A stretch of 64,000 nucleotides of DNA from Paenibacillus marchantiae (GTDB taxonomy: Bacteria; Bacillota; Bacilli; Paenibacillales; Paenibacillaceae), in contig NZ_CP118270.1 in NCBI RefSeq assembly GCF_028771845.1, forward strand, positions 1,674,001-1,738,000, in the 5' to 3' direction. Below the pieces are notes generated by a model, which worked only from the letters and a program-made list of their open reading frames with translations, searched no databases and had not been told where the DNA came from. Below are positions 43,271 through 52,030 of this stretch, piece after piece (the stretch's first letter is position 1; each line of letters begins with the position of its first letter). Made by a program: the position numbers and the translations under genes.

Positions 43271-43480
43271 ATGCATTTGAAATTCGCGCCGTGGTCACCC
43301 ATCGGTCTTTTGTCTGGATATCCGCAATGTTAGCGCATTGCTGATATTTTCATATTACCCAGAACTGCTTTCTAATATGACAATAACATATACTTCAATT
43401 CACTACAACTCACTACAAACGTACAATTATCATTTTGATATTGTGATAAAATGCTAATTCTCAGAGGGAGAGGAAGAAGG

Positions 43481-44446
43481 TTGTTTACGAGAGAAACGAT
43501 GGAGAAGCAACAAACGTGGTTTTATGTTGTTGCCCTATTCGTGGGAGCAGCGATTGGGCTGGGCACCCCTGAATGGGGGTCAGCGCTGCATTATACGGTT
43601 TCACCTGTGCTTGCGATTTTGCTATATAGCATGTTTGCACAGATTCCTTTTTTACAGCTTAAAGAATCCTTATCCAACCTGCGATTTATTGGAGCTTTGC
43701 TGGTGGCTAATTTTATCGTAGTGCCTGTGGTCGTGTGGTTGTTAACCCTGGCGTTTCCGCAACCTCCTGCCGTGCTCATTGGCGTTTATCTGGTACTGTT
43801 AACGCCCTGCATTGATTACGTCATTGTTTTTACACAGTTGGGTCGGGGCAATGAGAAATTGATGCTTGCTGCAACGCCAATCCTGTTTGTTATACAAATG
43901 GTCTTATTACCAGTATATTTGTGGCTGTTCATAGGGAAGGAAGCGGCACAGGTCATGCAGGTGGGGCCTTTCGTGGAGGCTTTTCTGTTCCTGATCGTTA
44001 TTCCGTTGCTGTTGGCTATTCTTACGCAAGTTGTGACCAAAGGCAAAGCCGGAGGAGAACGGGTGATGAACGCAACCGCTTGGCTGCCTGTACCCATGAT
44101 GGCTCTGGCCTTGATTGTGGTTGTCGCATCGCAGATCGGGAAGGTCTACAATGATTTTGCTGTAATTGTGGATGTTCTGCCCATTTATATTATTTTTCTA
44201 GTTGCTATGCCCTTCATATCACGAATCGTAGTGGCTCTATTTCGATTGAATACAGGCGCAGGCAGGGCCGTTATTTTCAGTGCAGGGACCCGAAATTCAC
44301 TTGTCGTTCTGCCATTGGCACTTGCATTACCGCAAGAGTGGGCCACAATTGCTGCCGCAGTGATAGTAACCCAGACGATCGTCGAGCTGGCGGGAGAGTT
44401 AATCTATATTCGTATTGTTCCTGCTGTCATACTGCGGGATCGCTGA
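43481..44446 (+). CDS. Bile acid:sodium symporter-family transporter (ACR3-like)
   Basis: 321 residues from TTG at 43481 (GAGAGG 7 nt upstream); the ATG at 43499 has only a weak SD. About ten membrane segments. PEWGSALHYTVSPVLAILLY, LLTPCIDYVIVFTQLGRGNE (about 122-141) and FSAGTRNSLVVLPLALALPQ (about 275-294) match the arsenite-permease/BASS family. The ACR3 thiolate Cys is represented by the Cys in TPCIDY. Arsenite or organic anion export is plausible; no arsR or arsC is adjacent. Confidence 0.85.
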   Translation: MFTRETMEKQQTWFYVVALFVGAAIGLGTPEWGSALHYTVSPVLAILLYSMFAQIPFLQLKESLSNLRFIGALLVANFIVVPVVVWLLTLAFPQPPAVLIGVYLVLLTPCIDYVIVFTQLGRGNEKLMLAATPILFVIQMVLLPVYLWLFIGKEAAQVMQVGPFVEAFLFLIVIPLLLAILTQVVTKGKAGGERVMNATAWLPVPMMALALIVVVASQIGKVYNDFAVIVDVLPIYIIFLVAMPFISRIVVALFRLNTGAGRAVIFSAGTRNSLVVLPLALALPQEWATIAAAVIVTQTIVELAGELIYIRIVPAVILRDR

Positions 44447-44500
44447 TTCCTTTAGAAAAGAAGATCAGGGTGTATCCATTAAGATGCATCCATATATGTA

Positions 44501-44577
44501 AAAAGGAAAGGGGCAATTCCCTGAGTCATGAACATGACGGGATGCCCCTTTTATCGTTTAACGAATCGAGCATTCTA
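44501..44577 (+). repeat. Terminator-containing repeat, copy B
   Basis: AAAGGGGCA (44507-44515) pairs with TGCCCCTTT (44543-44551); inside is CCC/GGG and GTCAT-gaac-ATGAC. It shares the AGTCAT-AACATGACG core and a trailing TTTAACGAATC with the element at 16367-16440. It terminates the BASS transporter gene. Confidence 0.7.
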
Positions 44578-44609
44578 TTAGACGAATTTCCACAGATTCA
44601 GCGGCTCAA

Positions 44610-46241
44610 TTAAGCATTTCCGTCAGATAACGTTTTGCGGTACTCCCCCGGTGTGATGCCCTCCATTTTTTTGAACACTTTACTGAAATACTTCTCGTCC
44701 TGATAGCCGACCATTTCCGAAATTTTTGCAATTCGTAGTGAAGGGTTCTGCAATAGAAGCTTGGCGTTATTGATTCGCAATTTGCCCAAATACTCCGACC
44801 AGTTCAATCCGAACTGCTGTTTGAATTTGCGAGATATATATTCGCGACTCAGGTAGAACCGTGCAGCAATCTGCTGCAGAGACAGGTCCTCTTGATAATG
44901 AGCATCCATATAACGTGCAATCTCACTCATTGGGTCCGGTGTTGCATGATGATGTGCAGTGAGGGCTTTTCCGGCTGCGAGCAACCGCTGTTCCAGCAGG
45001 GAGCGGAGCAAGGGCAGCGATAACAGTCCGTCACGGTCCAAAGGCAACTCGGCGAATGGAATGGATTGTTCCTCTATCGCCTCATCTTCCTCCTTCGGTG
45101 GGGCGCCTGCGGCATCGTCGAGCCAACGGCCAATCATCCATTCCATTTCATCCATCCATTGCTGTACCTGCTCCGCTGTTACGACATCGAGCCGGGTAAT
45201 GGGATCAATCCATTCTGCAACGGCATTGGACACGCTGGAAGCGCGCCCGCTCATAGATGCCAGCCGTAAGGACTCCTCAAAGGTAGATAACCGCAGCCCT
45301 TTGTTTCCGTTGGAGGACTCCATTGCATCGTGAATACACTGCTTCGTTTGCAAGGCATTGCGTCGCCACAACCGCAAACTAGCTTCCTGATAGGCTCCCG
45401 AGGTCCCCGTAGGATAAAACTCACAGCTGGATATACCAAAATGAAGACGGCGTTGAATGGTCTGCTCCAGACCATCGTTCACTTTTTCGAGAATGGTTTG
45501 AAGTGTCGAGCATTGACCCCAGTATAGGAGAACGACTTCATCCGGCTGATCAAGCTGGCGGAACACGACACCTTCAGCAGGCGGGGATAACATCTCCGCA
45601 CAGATATTCAGCACGGAGAATACGAGCAAATCAGGCTGACTACGATATTTTGCCAAGCATTGAGCATCGAGATGGGAAAGGCTGGTGACTGCCACACTGC
45701 AACTGTCGATCTGCTTGGGCAGATTTAATTCATCCCGCAGCCGCTGGAATTGGGTGTTATTGCTTCCGCGTCCAACGACAAGCTCTGTGAGCAGTCTGTC
45801 ATGATAATGCGGACGCATCTGATTGACCACCATGGATTGTCTTGTGGACTGCACACGAACAGCATCGTCTTCTTTCCAGGCGTCGACTGCTCTAAATAAG
45901 GATGAATTCAGTTCGTCTGCTTCGACTGGTTTGAGCAGGTAGTCCGTACCTCCATAGCGAATTGCATGCCTGACCAGTTCAAAATCATCATATCCGCTGA
46001 TGACCAGTACTTTGCTGTGCGGGGCATGAACAGATATCCATTCGAGCAGAGCCATACCATCCTTGCCAGGCATTCGCATATCGCTGAGTACAATTTGCGG
46101 TTGATGAGCCGTAATGGCAGCGACCGCTTCGTGACCATCTGCCGCTTCATATAAGGTATCAATTCCTGCGGCTTCCCATTGACCAAGCAGCTTAATCGCA
46201 TCGCGGACGTGTTTTTCATCATCGACAATCAAGGCTTTCAT
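44610..46241 (-). CDS. yesN: AraC-type response regulator (YesN)
   Basis: 543 residues from ATG 46241 (GGGAGAG 8 nt upstream, lying in the end of yesM). N-terminal receiver domain (1-120): KALIVDDEKHVRDAI, IVLSDMRMPGKDGMALLE with the phospho-Asp near 54, and KPVEADEL. A long central region (about 130-430) of unclear fold follows, then a C-terminal AraC helix-turn-helix pair (about 440-540; EDLSLQQIAARFYLSREYIS, KISEMVGYQDEKYFSKVFKK). Partner of the upstream YesM kinase; likely activates the divergent sugar ABC operon. Confidence 0.93.
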   Translation of the reverse strand: MKALIVDDEKHVRDAIKLLGQWEAAGIDTLYEAADGHEAVAAITAHQPQIVLSDMRMPGKDGMALLEWISVHAPHSKVLVISGYDDFELVRHAIRYGGTDYLLKPVEADELNSSLFRAVDAWKEDDAVRVQSTRQSMVVNQMRPHYHDRLLTELVVGRGSNNTQFQRLRDELNLPKQIDSCSVAVTSLSHLDAQCLAKYRSQPDLLVFSVLNICAEMLSPPAEGVVFRQLDQPDEVVLLYWGQCSTLQTILEKVNDGLEQTIQRRLHFGISSCEFYPTGTSGAYQEASLRLWRRNALQTKQCIHDAMESSNGNKGLRLSTFEESLRLASMSGRASSVSNAVAEWIDPITRLDVVTAEQVQQWMDEMEWMIGRWLDDAAGAPPKEEDEAIEEQSIPFAELPLDRDGLLSLPLLRSLLEQRLLAAGKALTAHHHATPDPMSEIARYMDAHYQEDLSLQQIAARFYLSREYISRKFKQQFGLNWSEYLGKLRINNAKLLLQNPSLRIAKISEMVGYQDEKYFSKVFKKMEGITPGEYRKTLSDGNA

Positions 46242-46246
46242 GTTGT

Positions 46247-48073
46247 TCACTCTCCCGCGTATATTTTGACTATGATCTCTACGCCATTCGGTTCCAGATT
46301 GCCGATCGTAAGCGTGGCATTGTATCCCGGAGGTGAGTTTAGTTGGAGTCTGCGCATTACGTTACGCAATCCAATCGACTCGGTCTCGTCCGGTTCCTGA
46401 GAGGAATCGGAAGATATGGATGCCGGATGCAACCAACGCTGAATTTCGGACAACTTGTCTTCCGGAATGCACGGTCCGTTATTTTCCAGCCGAATCTGAA
46501 TCCAATCGTCAGGCGTTCGCTGACTGGATATGCGTATCCTACCTTTGCCAGGCTGAACATCCGCTCCATGCTTAAAGTAATTCTCAATTAAAGGCTGCAA
46601 GGTCATCCTCGGCATTTCTGCGCGCAAGGTATCTTCGGCAAAATCCAGTTCAACCTCCAGGCGGTCACCGAACCGCTCTTTTTGTAGTTCCAGATAGAGC
46701 CGTGCATGTTCGGCTTCTTCGTTCAAAGTGACCCGGGTCTGGTCACGCATGCTGTAGCGCAGCATTTTGGATAGGGAAGATAGCAGCACATACACCCGTT
46801 GTCCTTGCTGTTGAAGCGCAAGTGTACCGATGGATTGCAACGTATTATACAGAAAATGGGGATGAATCTGGGCTTGCAGCGCTTTAAGCTGATTCGTTTT
46901 ATTCGCAATTTCAAGGCGATATTCCCGCAAAATCAAGTTGTTCACCGTATCCATCATATCCCGGAAATGACGGGCCAGCACACCGATCTCGTCCCGACTC
47001 GTTAAACGGATATCCACATGCAGGCGTCCTGCCTGAATCTGGTTCATATAACGCATTAATTGCTTGAGCGGTCCGGTGATCCGGATCGAGATGAACAAGG
47101 TTGCCACAATGACCAATAACAGCGCAGCAATAGCGATCATGGCATTATTCCACGTTAGAGTGGTGGCACTCGCGTACAGCGTTTCATTCGGAATCTGTTT
47201 TACAATGGTCCAGTCTGCAAATTGGCTTCCTAATTGCTGATACACATACATTGAATGATCTTGTTCAAAATGCCCTGAAGCGGTCTGTACGGTCCCTTCA
47301 CCGGAACGTGCTGAATTCAGCTCAGTCGCTGCTTCCTGCCGTAATGCATCCGTTCCGCTGACTTCCGACTTTCCTTCGAAAATGATCTGGTTCTTATTGT
47401 CGATGACATAGATCTGTTCCTTTGTCGGATCATACAGTCTGCTGCAGATTTCGGCAATGGTATCCATGTTCAAATCGATGGCGAGCACACCCAATCGTTC
47501 TGTCGAAGGTACATCCTTGATCACACGGTGAAGGGTAATCACTGTTCTTGGAGGATCATCCGCTGACGCTGCCTTGAAGCCGTAAGAATGACTAAGGTGA
47601 GCCGATTCGACCCAGATATCCGGGCTTTTATCGTTCGATTTTCCATGAAGCGAGTCGGAGTAGGCCTGTTTGCGTTCTTCCCGCTTCGGGAAAGGATTGG
47701 CAATTAATGTCGATTGATTGGCAGCAAAAGAGTGCAGATACAGCTGGAATACATCGGGCACAGCCGAACGTATCGTCTGCAGAGTGGTGTATACCTCGGC
47801 AACTGCGCGATAGTCGCCGGGGATTTTCGCCAGATTTCGCAGAAAATTCGGATCGTTGTACACAGCAAGCGAAGCTCTTGCCACGTTATCCACGTAATTG
47901 TTGAGATTGGTGGACGCCTGAAAGATTAGGCGTTTGTTCTCTGCGACGGCCTGCTCACGCAGGGCGGTCTTAGTCTGGATAAACGTCATGCTGATGGATG
48001 CCAGCAGCGGGATCGTCGTGGCAATGAGCATAAAAGCGATTAGCTTGGTGCGAATGCTGTAGTATTTTGACAT
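46247..48073 (-). CDS. yesM: Sensor histidine kinase (YesM family)
   Basis: 608 residues. Membrane segment about 10-35, extracellular dCache-like sensor (about 40-290), membrane segment (about 298-318), HAMP (about 320-372). His_kinase domain with phosphoacceptor His404 in QIHPHFLYNTLQ, and an HATPase region near 500-605 (QPLIENYFKHG as N box). Signals to YesN, 5 bp downstream. Divergent from the sugar permease gene with 143 bp between starts, the expected target. Confidence 0.94.
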   Translation of the reverse strand: MSKYYSIRTKLIAFMLIATTIPLLASISMTFIQTKTALREQAVAENKRLIFQASTNLNNYVDNVARASLAVYNDPNFLRNLAKIPGDYRAVAEVYTTLQTIRSAVPDVFQLYLHSFAANQSTLIANPFPKREERKQAYSDSLHGKSNDKSPDIWVESAHLSHSYGFKAASADDPPRTVITLHRVIKDVPSTERLGVLAIDLNMDTIAEICSRLYDPTKEQIYVIDNKNQIIFEGKSEVSGTDALRQEAATELNSARSGEGTVQTASGHFEQDHSMYVYQQLGSQFADWTIVKQIPNETLYASATTLTWNNAMIAIAALLLVIVATLFISIRITGPLKQLMRYMNQIQAGRLHVDIRLTSRDEIGVLARHFRDMMDTVNNLILREYRLEIANKTNQLKALQAQIHPHFLYNTLQSIGTLALQQQGQRVYVLLSSLSKMLRYSMRDQTRVTLNEEAEHARLYLELQKERFGDRLEVELDFAEDTLRAEMPRMTLQPLIENYFKHGADVQPGKGRIRISSQRTPDDWIQIRLENNGPCIPEDKLSEIQRWLHPASISSDSSQEPDETESIGLRNVMRRLQLNSPPGYNATLTIGNLEPNGVEIIVKIYAGE

Positions 48074-48216
48074 CGTGACACCCCTTCTGGTTGCAGGTTA
48101 AGAGAGGACAATATTTTACACCCAACTGTTCACCAGGGTCGGTGTTTCCCTGTGCGAGAATGGGGTTTAATAGAACAAGAGACCAATTTCATCCATCTAT
48201 AGAAGGGGAGAACGAT

Positions 48217-49098
48217 ATGAAGCATCGCAAATCTTCACAGCTGTTACAGCAGCTTGTGTTCGTGGGTCCCTCCATCGTCTTTTTTATTCTCATTATCGTG
48301 GTCCCTTTCCTGCTTGGCATGGTATATTCCTTTACCGACTGGAACGGGGTGTCGGCGAACATTCATTGGGTAGGATTCGATAATTTCAAGCAAATTTTTG
48401 CGAATGATCCCAAGTTTCTATCTGCGTTTTGGTTTACGGTGCGCTTCACCGTGGTTGGTGTAATTTTGACCAATGTTATCGGTTTTTTCCTGGCGTATTT
48501 CCTGACCAAGCCGCTCAAGACGAGAAACTTTCTGCGCACGATCTTTTTTATGCCTAACGTGATCGGTGGATTGTTGCTCGGCTTTATCTGGCAGTTCATA
48601 TTTGTGAAAGGGTTTTCAGCAGTAGGCGACGTAACAGGTTGGTCCTTCTTCAACCTCCCTTGGTTAGGAGACGAGCCAACGGCCTTCTGGGGTATCGTCA
48701 TTGTATTTGTTTGGCAGACCGCAGGGTATCTGATGGTCATCTACATCTCGTCCTTGACCAACGTATCACCTGATCTGCTGGAAGCTGCCGAAATTGATGG
48801 TGCCAGCCGCTGGCAGGTACTGCGCAGCATTATTTTCCCGCTCATTATGCCGGGAGTCACAATCTGTCTTTTCCTTGCCATCTCCTGGTCATTCAAAATG
48901 TTCGATCTCAATCTGTCGCTGACCAAAGGCGGACCGTTTGGATCAACAGAATCGGTAGCACTGAATATTTACAATGAGGCTTTTGTGAATAATCGGTATG
49001 GCATCGGTACAGCCAAAGCACTTGTGTTCTTCGTAATCGTTGCCATTATCACCATGATTCAGGTGCGTGTGACGAAGAGCAAGGAGGTGGAGGCATAG
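48217..49098 (+). CDS. Sugar ABC transporter permease 1 (CUT1, MalF type)
   Basis: 293 residues from ATG 48217 (SD GGGGAGAA); an in-frame TTG at 48091 lacks an SD. Six membrane segments. EAA motif LEAAEIDGASRWQVLRSIIF (about 188-207) is the ATPase contact. GVTICLFLAISWSFKMFDLN is typical. First gene of permease-permease-binding protein order; adjacent to permease 2 with no gap. Confidence 0.93.
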   Translation: MKHRKSSQLLQQLVFVGPSIVFFILIIVVPFLLGMVYSFTDWNGVSANIHWVGFDNFKQIFANDPKFLSAFWFTVRFTVVGVILTNVIGFFLAYFLTKPLKTRNFLRTIFFMPNVIGGLLLGFIWQFIFVKGFSAVGDVTGWSFFNLPWLGDEPTAFWGIVIVFVWQTAGYLMVIYISSLTNVSPDLLEAAEIDGASRWQVLRSIIFPLIMPGVTICLFLAISWSFKMFDLNLSLTKGGPFGSTESVALNIYNEAFVNNRYGIGTAKALVFFVIVAIITMIQVRVTKSKEVEA

Positions 49099-49935
49099 AT
49101 GGAAACGTCAAAAAATTACCGCTTCAGTACCATTGTAACCGAGATTGTTATGGTGCTCATTGGATTATTGTTCCTGGTTCCGTTTTACTTCCTGTTTGTC
49201 AATTCGGTCAAAACATTCGGTGACCTGCTTACCAATTCGGCAGCATGGCCAGAGGTATTCCAATGGGGCAACTATGCGAACGCCTGGGAGAAAATCAAGT
49301 TCCCATCAGCGCTGATGAACTCGCTCATCGTCACTGTAGTCAGCAATCTGCTGCTGGTGTTGATCAGCTCCATGGCGGCCTACCGAATGGTACGCAGCGA
49401 TACACGCTTCAACCGGATTTTGTTCGGCATGTTCATTGCCGCCATGGTGATTCCGTTTCAGTCTATCATGATTCCACTCGTTACCGTAACCAGTAATCTT
49501 GGACTGATCGACAGCCTCTTCGGACTCATCATCTGTTATCTCGGTTTTGGCGCACCGATGTCCATCTTCCTGTTCCACGGATTCGTCAAATCGGTTCCGC
49601 TCGAAATTGAAGAGGCAGCTCGGGTGGATGGAAGCTCCGCCTACGGCGTGTTCTTCCGGATTGTATTCCCGCTGATGAAGCCGATGTATGTAACTGTCAT
49701 CATCCTGAATACACTCTGGATCTGGAATGACTATCTGCTGCCATCCCTGATTCTGCAAAGCTCCAATTTGCGTACAATTCCGATTGCGACCTTTGCGCTC
49801 TTCGGACAATATACGAAGCAATGGGATCTTGCCCTGCCTGCACTGGTGCTTGGTATCATGCCAATTATCATCTTCTTCCTGCTGATGCAGAAATACATCA
49901 TTCAGGGGATTACTGCTGGATCCGTTAAAGGGTAA
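49099..49935 (+). CDS. Sugar ABC transporter permease 2 (CUT1, MalG type)
   Basis: 278 residues, six membrane segments. EAA motif EEAARVDGSSAYGVFFRIVF (about 172-191), VPFQSIMIPLV-type loop, and WNDYLLPSLILQSSNLRTIP, the MalG-type signature. SD AAGGAGGTGG lies in the end of permease 1. The substrate cannot be told; no glycosidase gene is adjacent. No ATPase gene here, as usual for MsmK-shared systems. Confidence 0.93.
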   Translation: METSKNYRFSTIVTEIVMVLIGLLFLVPFYFLFVNSVKTFGDLLTNSAAWPEVFQWGNYANAWEKIKFPSALMNSLIVTVVSNLLLVLISSMAAYRMVRSDTRFNRILFGMFIAAMVIPFQSIMIPLVTVTSNLGLIDSLFGLIICYLGFGAPMSIFLFHGFVKSVPLEIEEAARVDGSSAYGVFFRIVFPLMKPMYVTVIILNTLWIWNDYLLPSLILQSSNLRTIPIATFALFGQYTKQWDLALPALVLGIMPIIIFFLLMQKYIIQGITAGSVKG

Positions 49936-50088
49936 GTGCGAGGGCGGACCGCTCCGTGATCATGTGCGCTTACGGTCGCTGTTGCTCCTCGGTGGCCTGA
50001 ATGAATTCAGGTAAAGAAGCCACCGAGTATCAAAGGCGAACGCTCCGCTCCTCCAGCGCATCATGATCCCTCCGCTCCGACCTCGCAC
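49936..50088. repeat. Large palindromic repeat element, copy B
   Basis: GTGCGAGG (49936-49943) pairs with CCTCGCAC (50081-50088). Further in, GATCATG/CATGATC, then CTCGGTGGC/GCCACCGAG and CTGAAT/ATTCAG at the tip. Shares CGGTCGCTGTT (left) and AAAGGCGAACGCTCCGCTCC (right) with copy A at 28455-28587. It separates the permease genes from the binding-protein gene. Confidence 0.75.
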
Positions 50089-50100
50089 GGAGGTGTGCAA

Positions 50101-50136
50101 GGGAGTCATGCCCGCTAAGCATGGGCCTGACTCCTG
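50101..50136 (+). other. Stem-loop after the palindromic repeat
   Basis: GGAGTCA...TGACTCC with an inner CCC/GGG. No T-tract follows, so it is not a standard terminator. It may stabilise or process the transcript between permease and binding-protein genes. Confidence 0.5.
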
Positions 50137-50324
50137 AGGGGAAATGATAAAAAGATGGTCAAAGTTTTAACGAACTCACCGCATCTTATGAGGTGAATAA
50201 TTGAGGCATGCAAAGGGGAAGCACCGATTCGGGAACGGTTGTAAATCAATCTCCCCCTGCATCCTGGTGGCTAAAAAATGCAACGAAGCTGTTATACTGA
50301 AACTACTATAGGGAGAGTGTATGT

Positions 50325-51623
50325 ATGAAAAGAATGACCAAGTTGACGTTGCTTATGCTGATTGCTTTTTCTGTAATGCTTGCGGGTTGTGGCAACGGAG
50401 ATAAGAGTGGAAGTCCTGTCAAAACAGACGGCCAAGGTGGCGGAGAGGCTGCTGCAGGAGACAAAACCATTAAAATCTTTCAATTCAAAGTCGAAATTGC
50501 GGAAGCGCTTAACCGTCTCAAAGCGGAGTATGAATCCTCTCATCCAGGCATCAAGTTGGACATTCAGACCGTGGGTGGCGGCAGTGACTACGGCGCTGCA
50601 TTGAAAGCCAAGTTCGCTGCTGGCGAACAACCGGACATCTTCAACGTTGGTGGTTATCGTGAACTGGACACATGGCTCGAATACCTGGAAGATCTGTCAG
50701 GTGAAGCATGGGTAAAAGATGTGCTTGATGTTGCCAAAGAGCCAATGACCAAAGACGGCAAACTGTATGGACAGCCGCTGGCATTGGAAGGCTATGGCTT
50801 CATTTATAACAAAGATCTCTTCCAAAAAGCAGGCATCACTGAAATTCCAACGACACTGGAACAATTGGATCAGGCTGCACAGAAACTTCAAGCCGCAGGC
50901 ATTACCCCGTTCTCCAATGGATATCAGGAATGGTGGGTACTCGGCAATCATAACGTAAACGTGGCATTTGCGAATCAGGCAGATCCGGTGAAATTTATTC
51001 AAGGTCTTAACGAAGGTACGGAGAAAATCCCTGGCAATCAGGTGTTCACCGACTGGATGAACTTGCTCGACTTGACGCTGAAATACAGCAACAAAAACCC
51101 GCTTACAACCGACTACAACACACAGGTAACCCTGTTTGCCACTGGAGAAGCAGCGATGATGCAGCAAGGGAACTGGACACAGGTACAAATTGATGGCATC
51201 GATCCTAATCTGAATCTCGGCATTCTGCCGATGCCAATTACGAATGAACCGAACGACAAATTGTTTGTTGGCGTACCGAACTACTGGGTTGTGAACAAGA
51301 ATTCGCAAGTGAAACCGGAAGCGAAAGAGTTTCTGGAATGGCTCGTGACATCTGACATCGGGAAACAGTATATGACCAAAGAATTCAAGTTTATCCCGGC
51401 GTTCAGTTCCATTCAGGCATCTGAAGAGGATCTGGGTGATCTCGCAACCGATATCATGAAGTACAGCCAGGAAAACAAAACATTAAGCTGGAACTTTAAC
51501 CGTTTCCCTGAAGGCGTTCCACAAGAATTCGGTAGTACGATTCAGGCTTATGTAGCAGGTAAATCGGACAAAAAAGCCCTGCTTGATGCATTGCAGCAAA
51601 ACTGGGATAGTCTGAAAAAATAA
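50325..51623 (+). CDS. Sugar ABC transporter substrate-binding lipoprotein
   Basis: 432 residues. Lipoprotein signal MKRMTKLTLLMLIAFSVMLA with lipobox LAGC (about Cys22). Family 1 solute-binding fold: EAGDKTIKIF-like strand, LKAKFAAGEQPDIFNVGGYR (about 87-106), YNKDLFQKAGITEIPTTLEQ (about 157-176), and AMMQQGNWTQVQIDGIDPN. It delivers an oligosaccharide to the permeases upstream. SD GGAGAG. The 389-bp gap with hairpins before it may permit higher expression of the binding protein than of the permeases. Confidence 0.93.
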   Translation: MKRMTKLTLLMLIAFSVMLAGCGNGDKSGSPVKTDGQGGGEAAAGDKTIKIFQFKVEIAEALNRLKAEYESSHPGIKLDIQTVGGGSDYGAALKAKFAAGEQPDIFNVGGYRELDTWLEYLEDLSGEAWVKDVLDVAKEPMTKDGKLYGQPLALEGYGFIYNKDLFQKAGITEIPTTLEQLDQAAQKLQAAGITPFSNGYQEWWVLGNHNVNVAFANQADPVKFIQGLNEGTEKIPGNQVFTDWMNLLDLTLKYSNKNPLTTDYNTQVTLFATGEAAMMQQGNWTQVQIDGIDPNLNLGILPMPITNEPNDKLFVGVPNYWVVNKNSQVKPEAKEFLEWLVTSDIGKQYMTKEFKFIPAFSSIQASEEDLGDLATDIMKYSQENKTLSWNFNRFPEGVPQEFGSTIQAYVAGKSDKKALLDALQQNWDSLKK

Positions 51624-51678
51624 TCACTCGGATTAGCTATCCGTATAAGTAAAATAGTGCTGTCTCATCCTTGAATGG

Positions 51679-51948
51679 TTATCCACATACTAATATCCAC
51701 AGGCTATTGGAGCCATTCGCAAATGATATGAATAAGTAGTCAACTTAAATAGGTCAACCAGAATTATATTCTGGTTGACCTATTTTTTAGTTTTTGGACT
51801 CCGCTAGCGCAGATCGGAAGAATAGCATGAGATAATGCTCCTGAAATGTGGATAACCTCATCATATATAGAGGCTCAATAACCTATTTAACACAGAGTTA
51901 ATACTATATGTGGATATCCTGTGTGTACAATGTTCTAAATGTGGACAA
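51679..51948. promoter_or_regulatory. Cluster of five DnaA-box-like 9-mers
   Basis: TTATCCACA (51679-51687, perfect), ATATCCACA (51693-51701), TGTGGATAA (51847-51855, perfect on the minus strand), TGTGGATAT (51909-51917) and TGTGGACAA (51940-51948); each of the last, second and fourth differs by one base. In the gap between the sugar binding protein and tetR genes. Confidence 0.55.
51748..51788 (+). terminator. Intrinsic terminator of the sugar ABC operon
   Basis: AATAGGTCAACCAGAAT pairs perfectly with ATTCTGGTTGACCTATT around a 3-nt loop, followed by TTTT. Confidence 0.92.
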
Positions 51949-51994
51949 GTTCGAGAAAATTGGGGCAAAGATCATCTTTTGTTAACTACATAAC

Positions 51995-52027
51995 TTGCGT
52001 TTGTTTATTTAGTACTATATAGTTCTA
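51995..52027 (+). promoter_or_regulatory. tetR promoter and operator
   Basis: TTGCGT (51995-52000), 17-bp spacer, TATAGT (52018-52023). The palindrome TAGTACTATATAGTTCTA (52010-52027) covers the -10. The start codon at 52031 is only 7 nt after the -10 and lacks an SD, so the mRNA is probably leaderless. Confidence 0.7.
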
Positions 52028-52030
52028 TTT

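Noticed and set aside
42937..43302. Overlapping frames of 63 and 89 codons around the toxin-like ORF
   Set aside because: Neither has an SD, and both conflict with the hairpin and terminator organisation of the 41-codon ORF.
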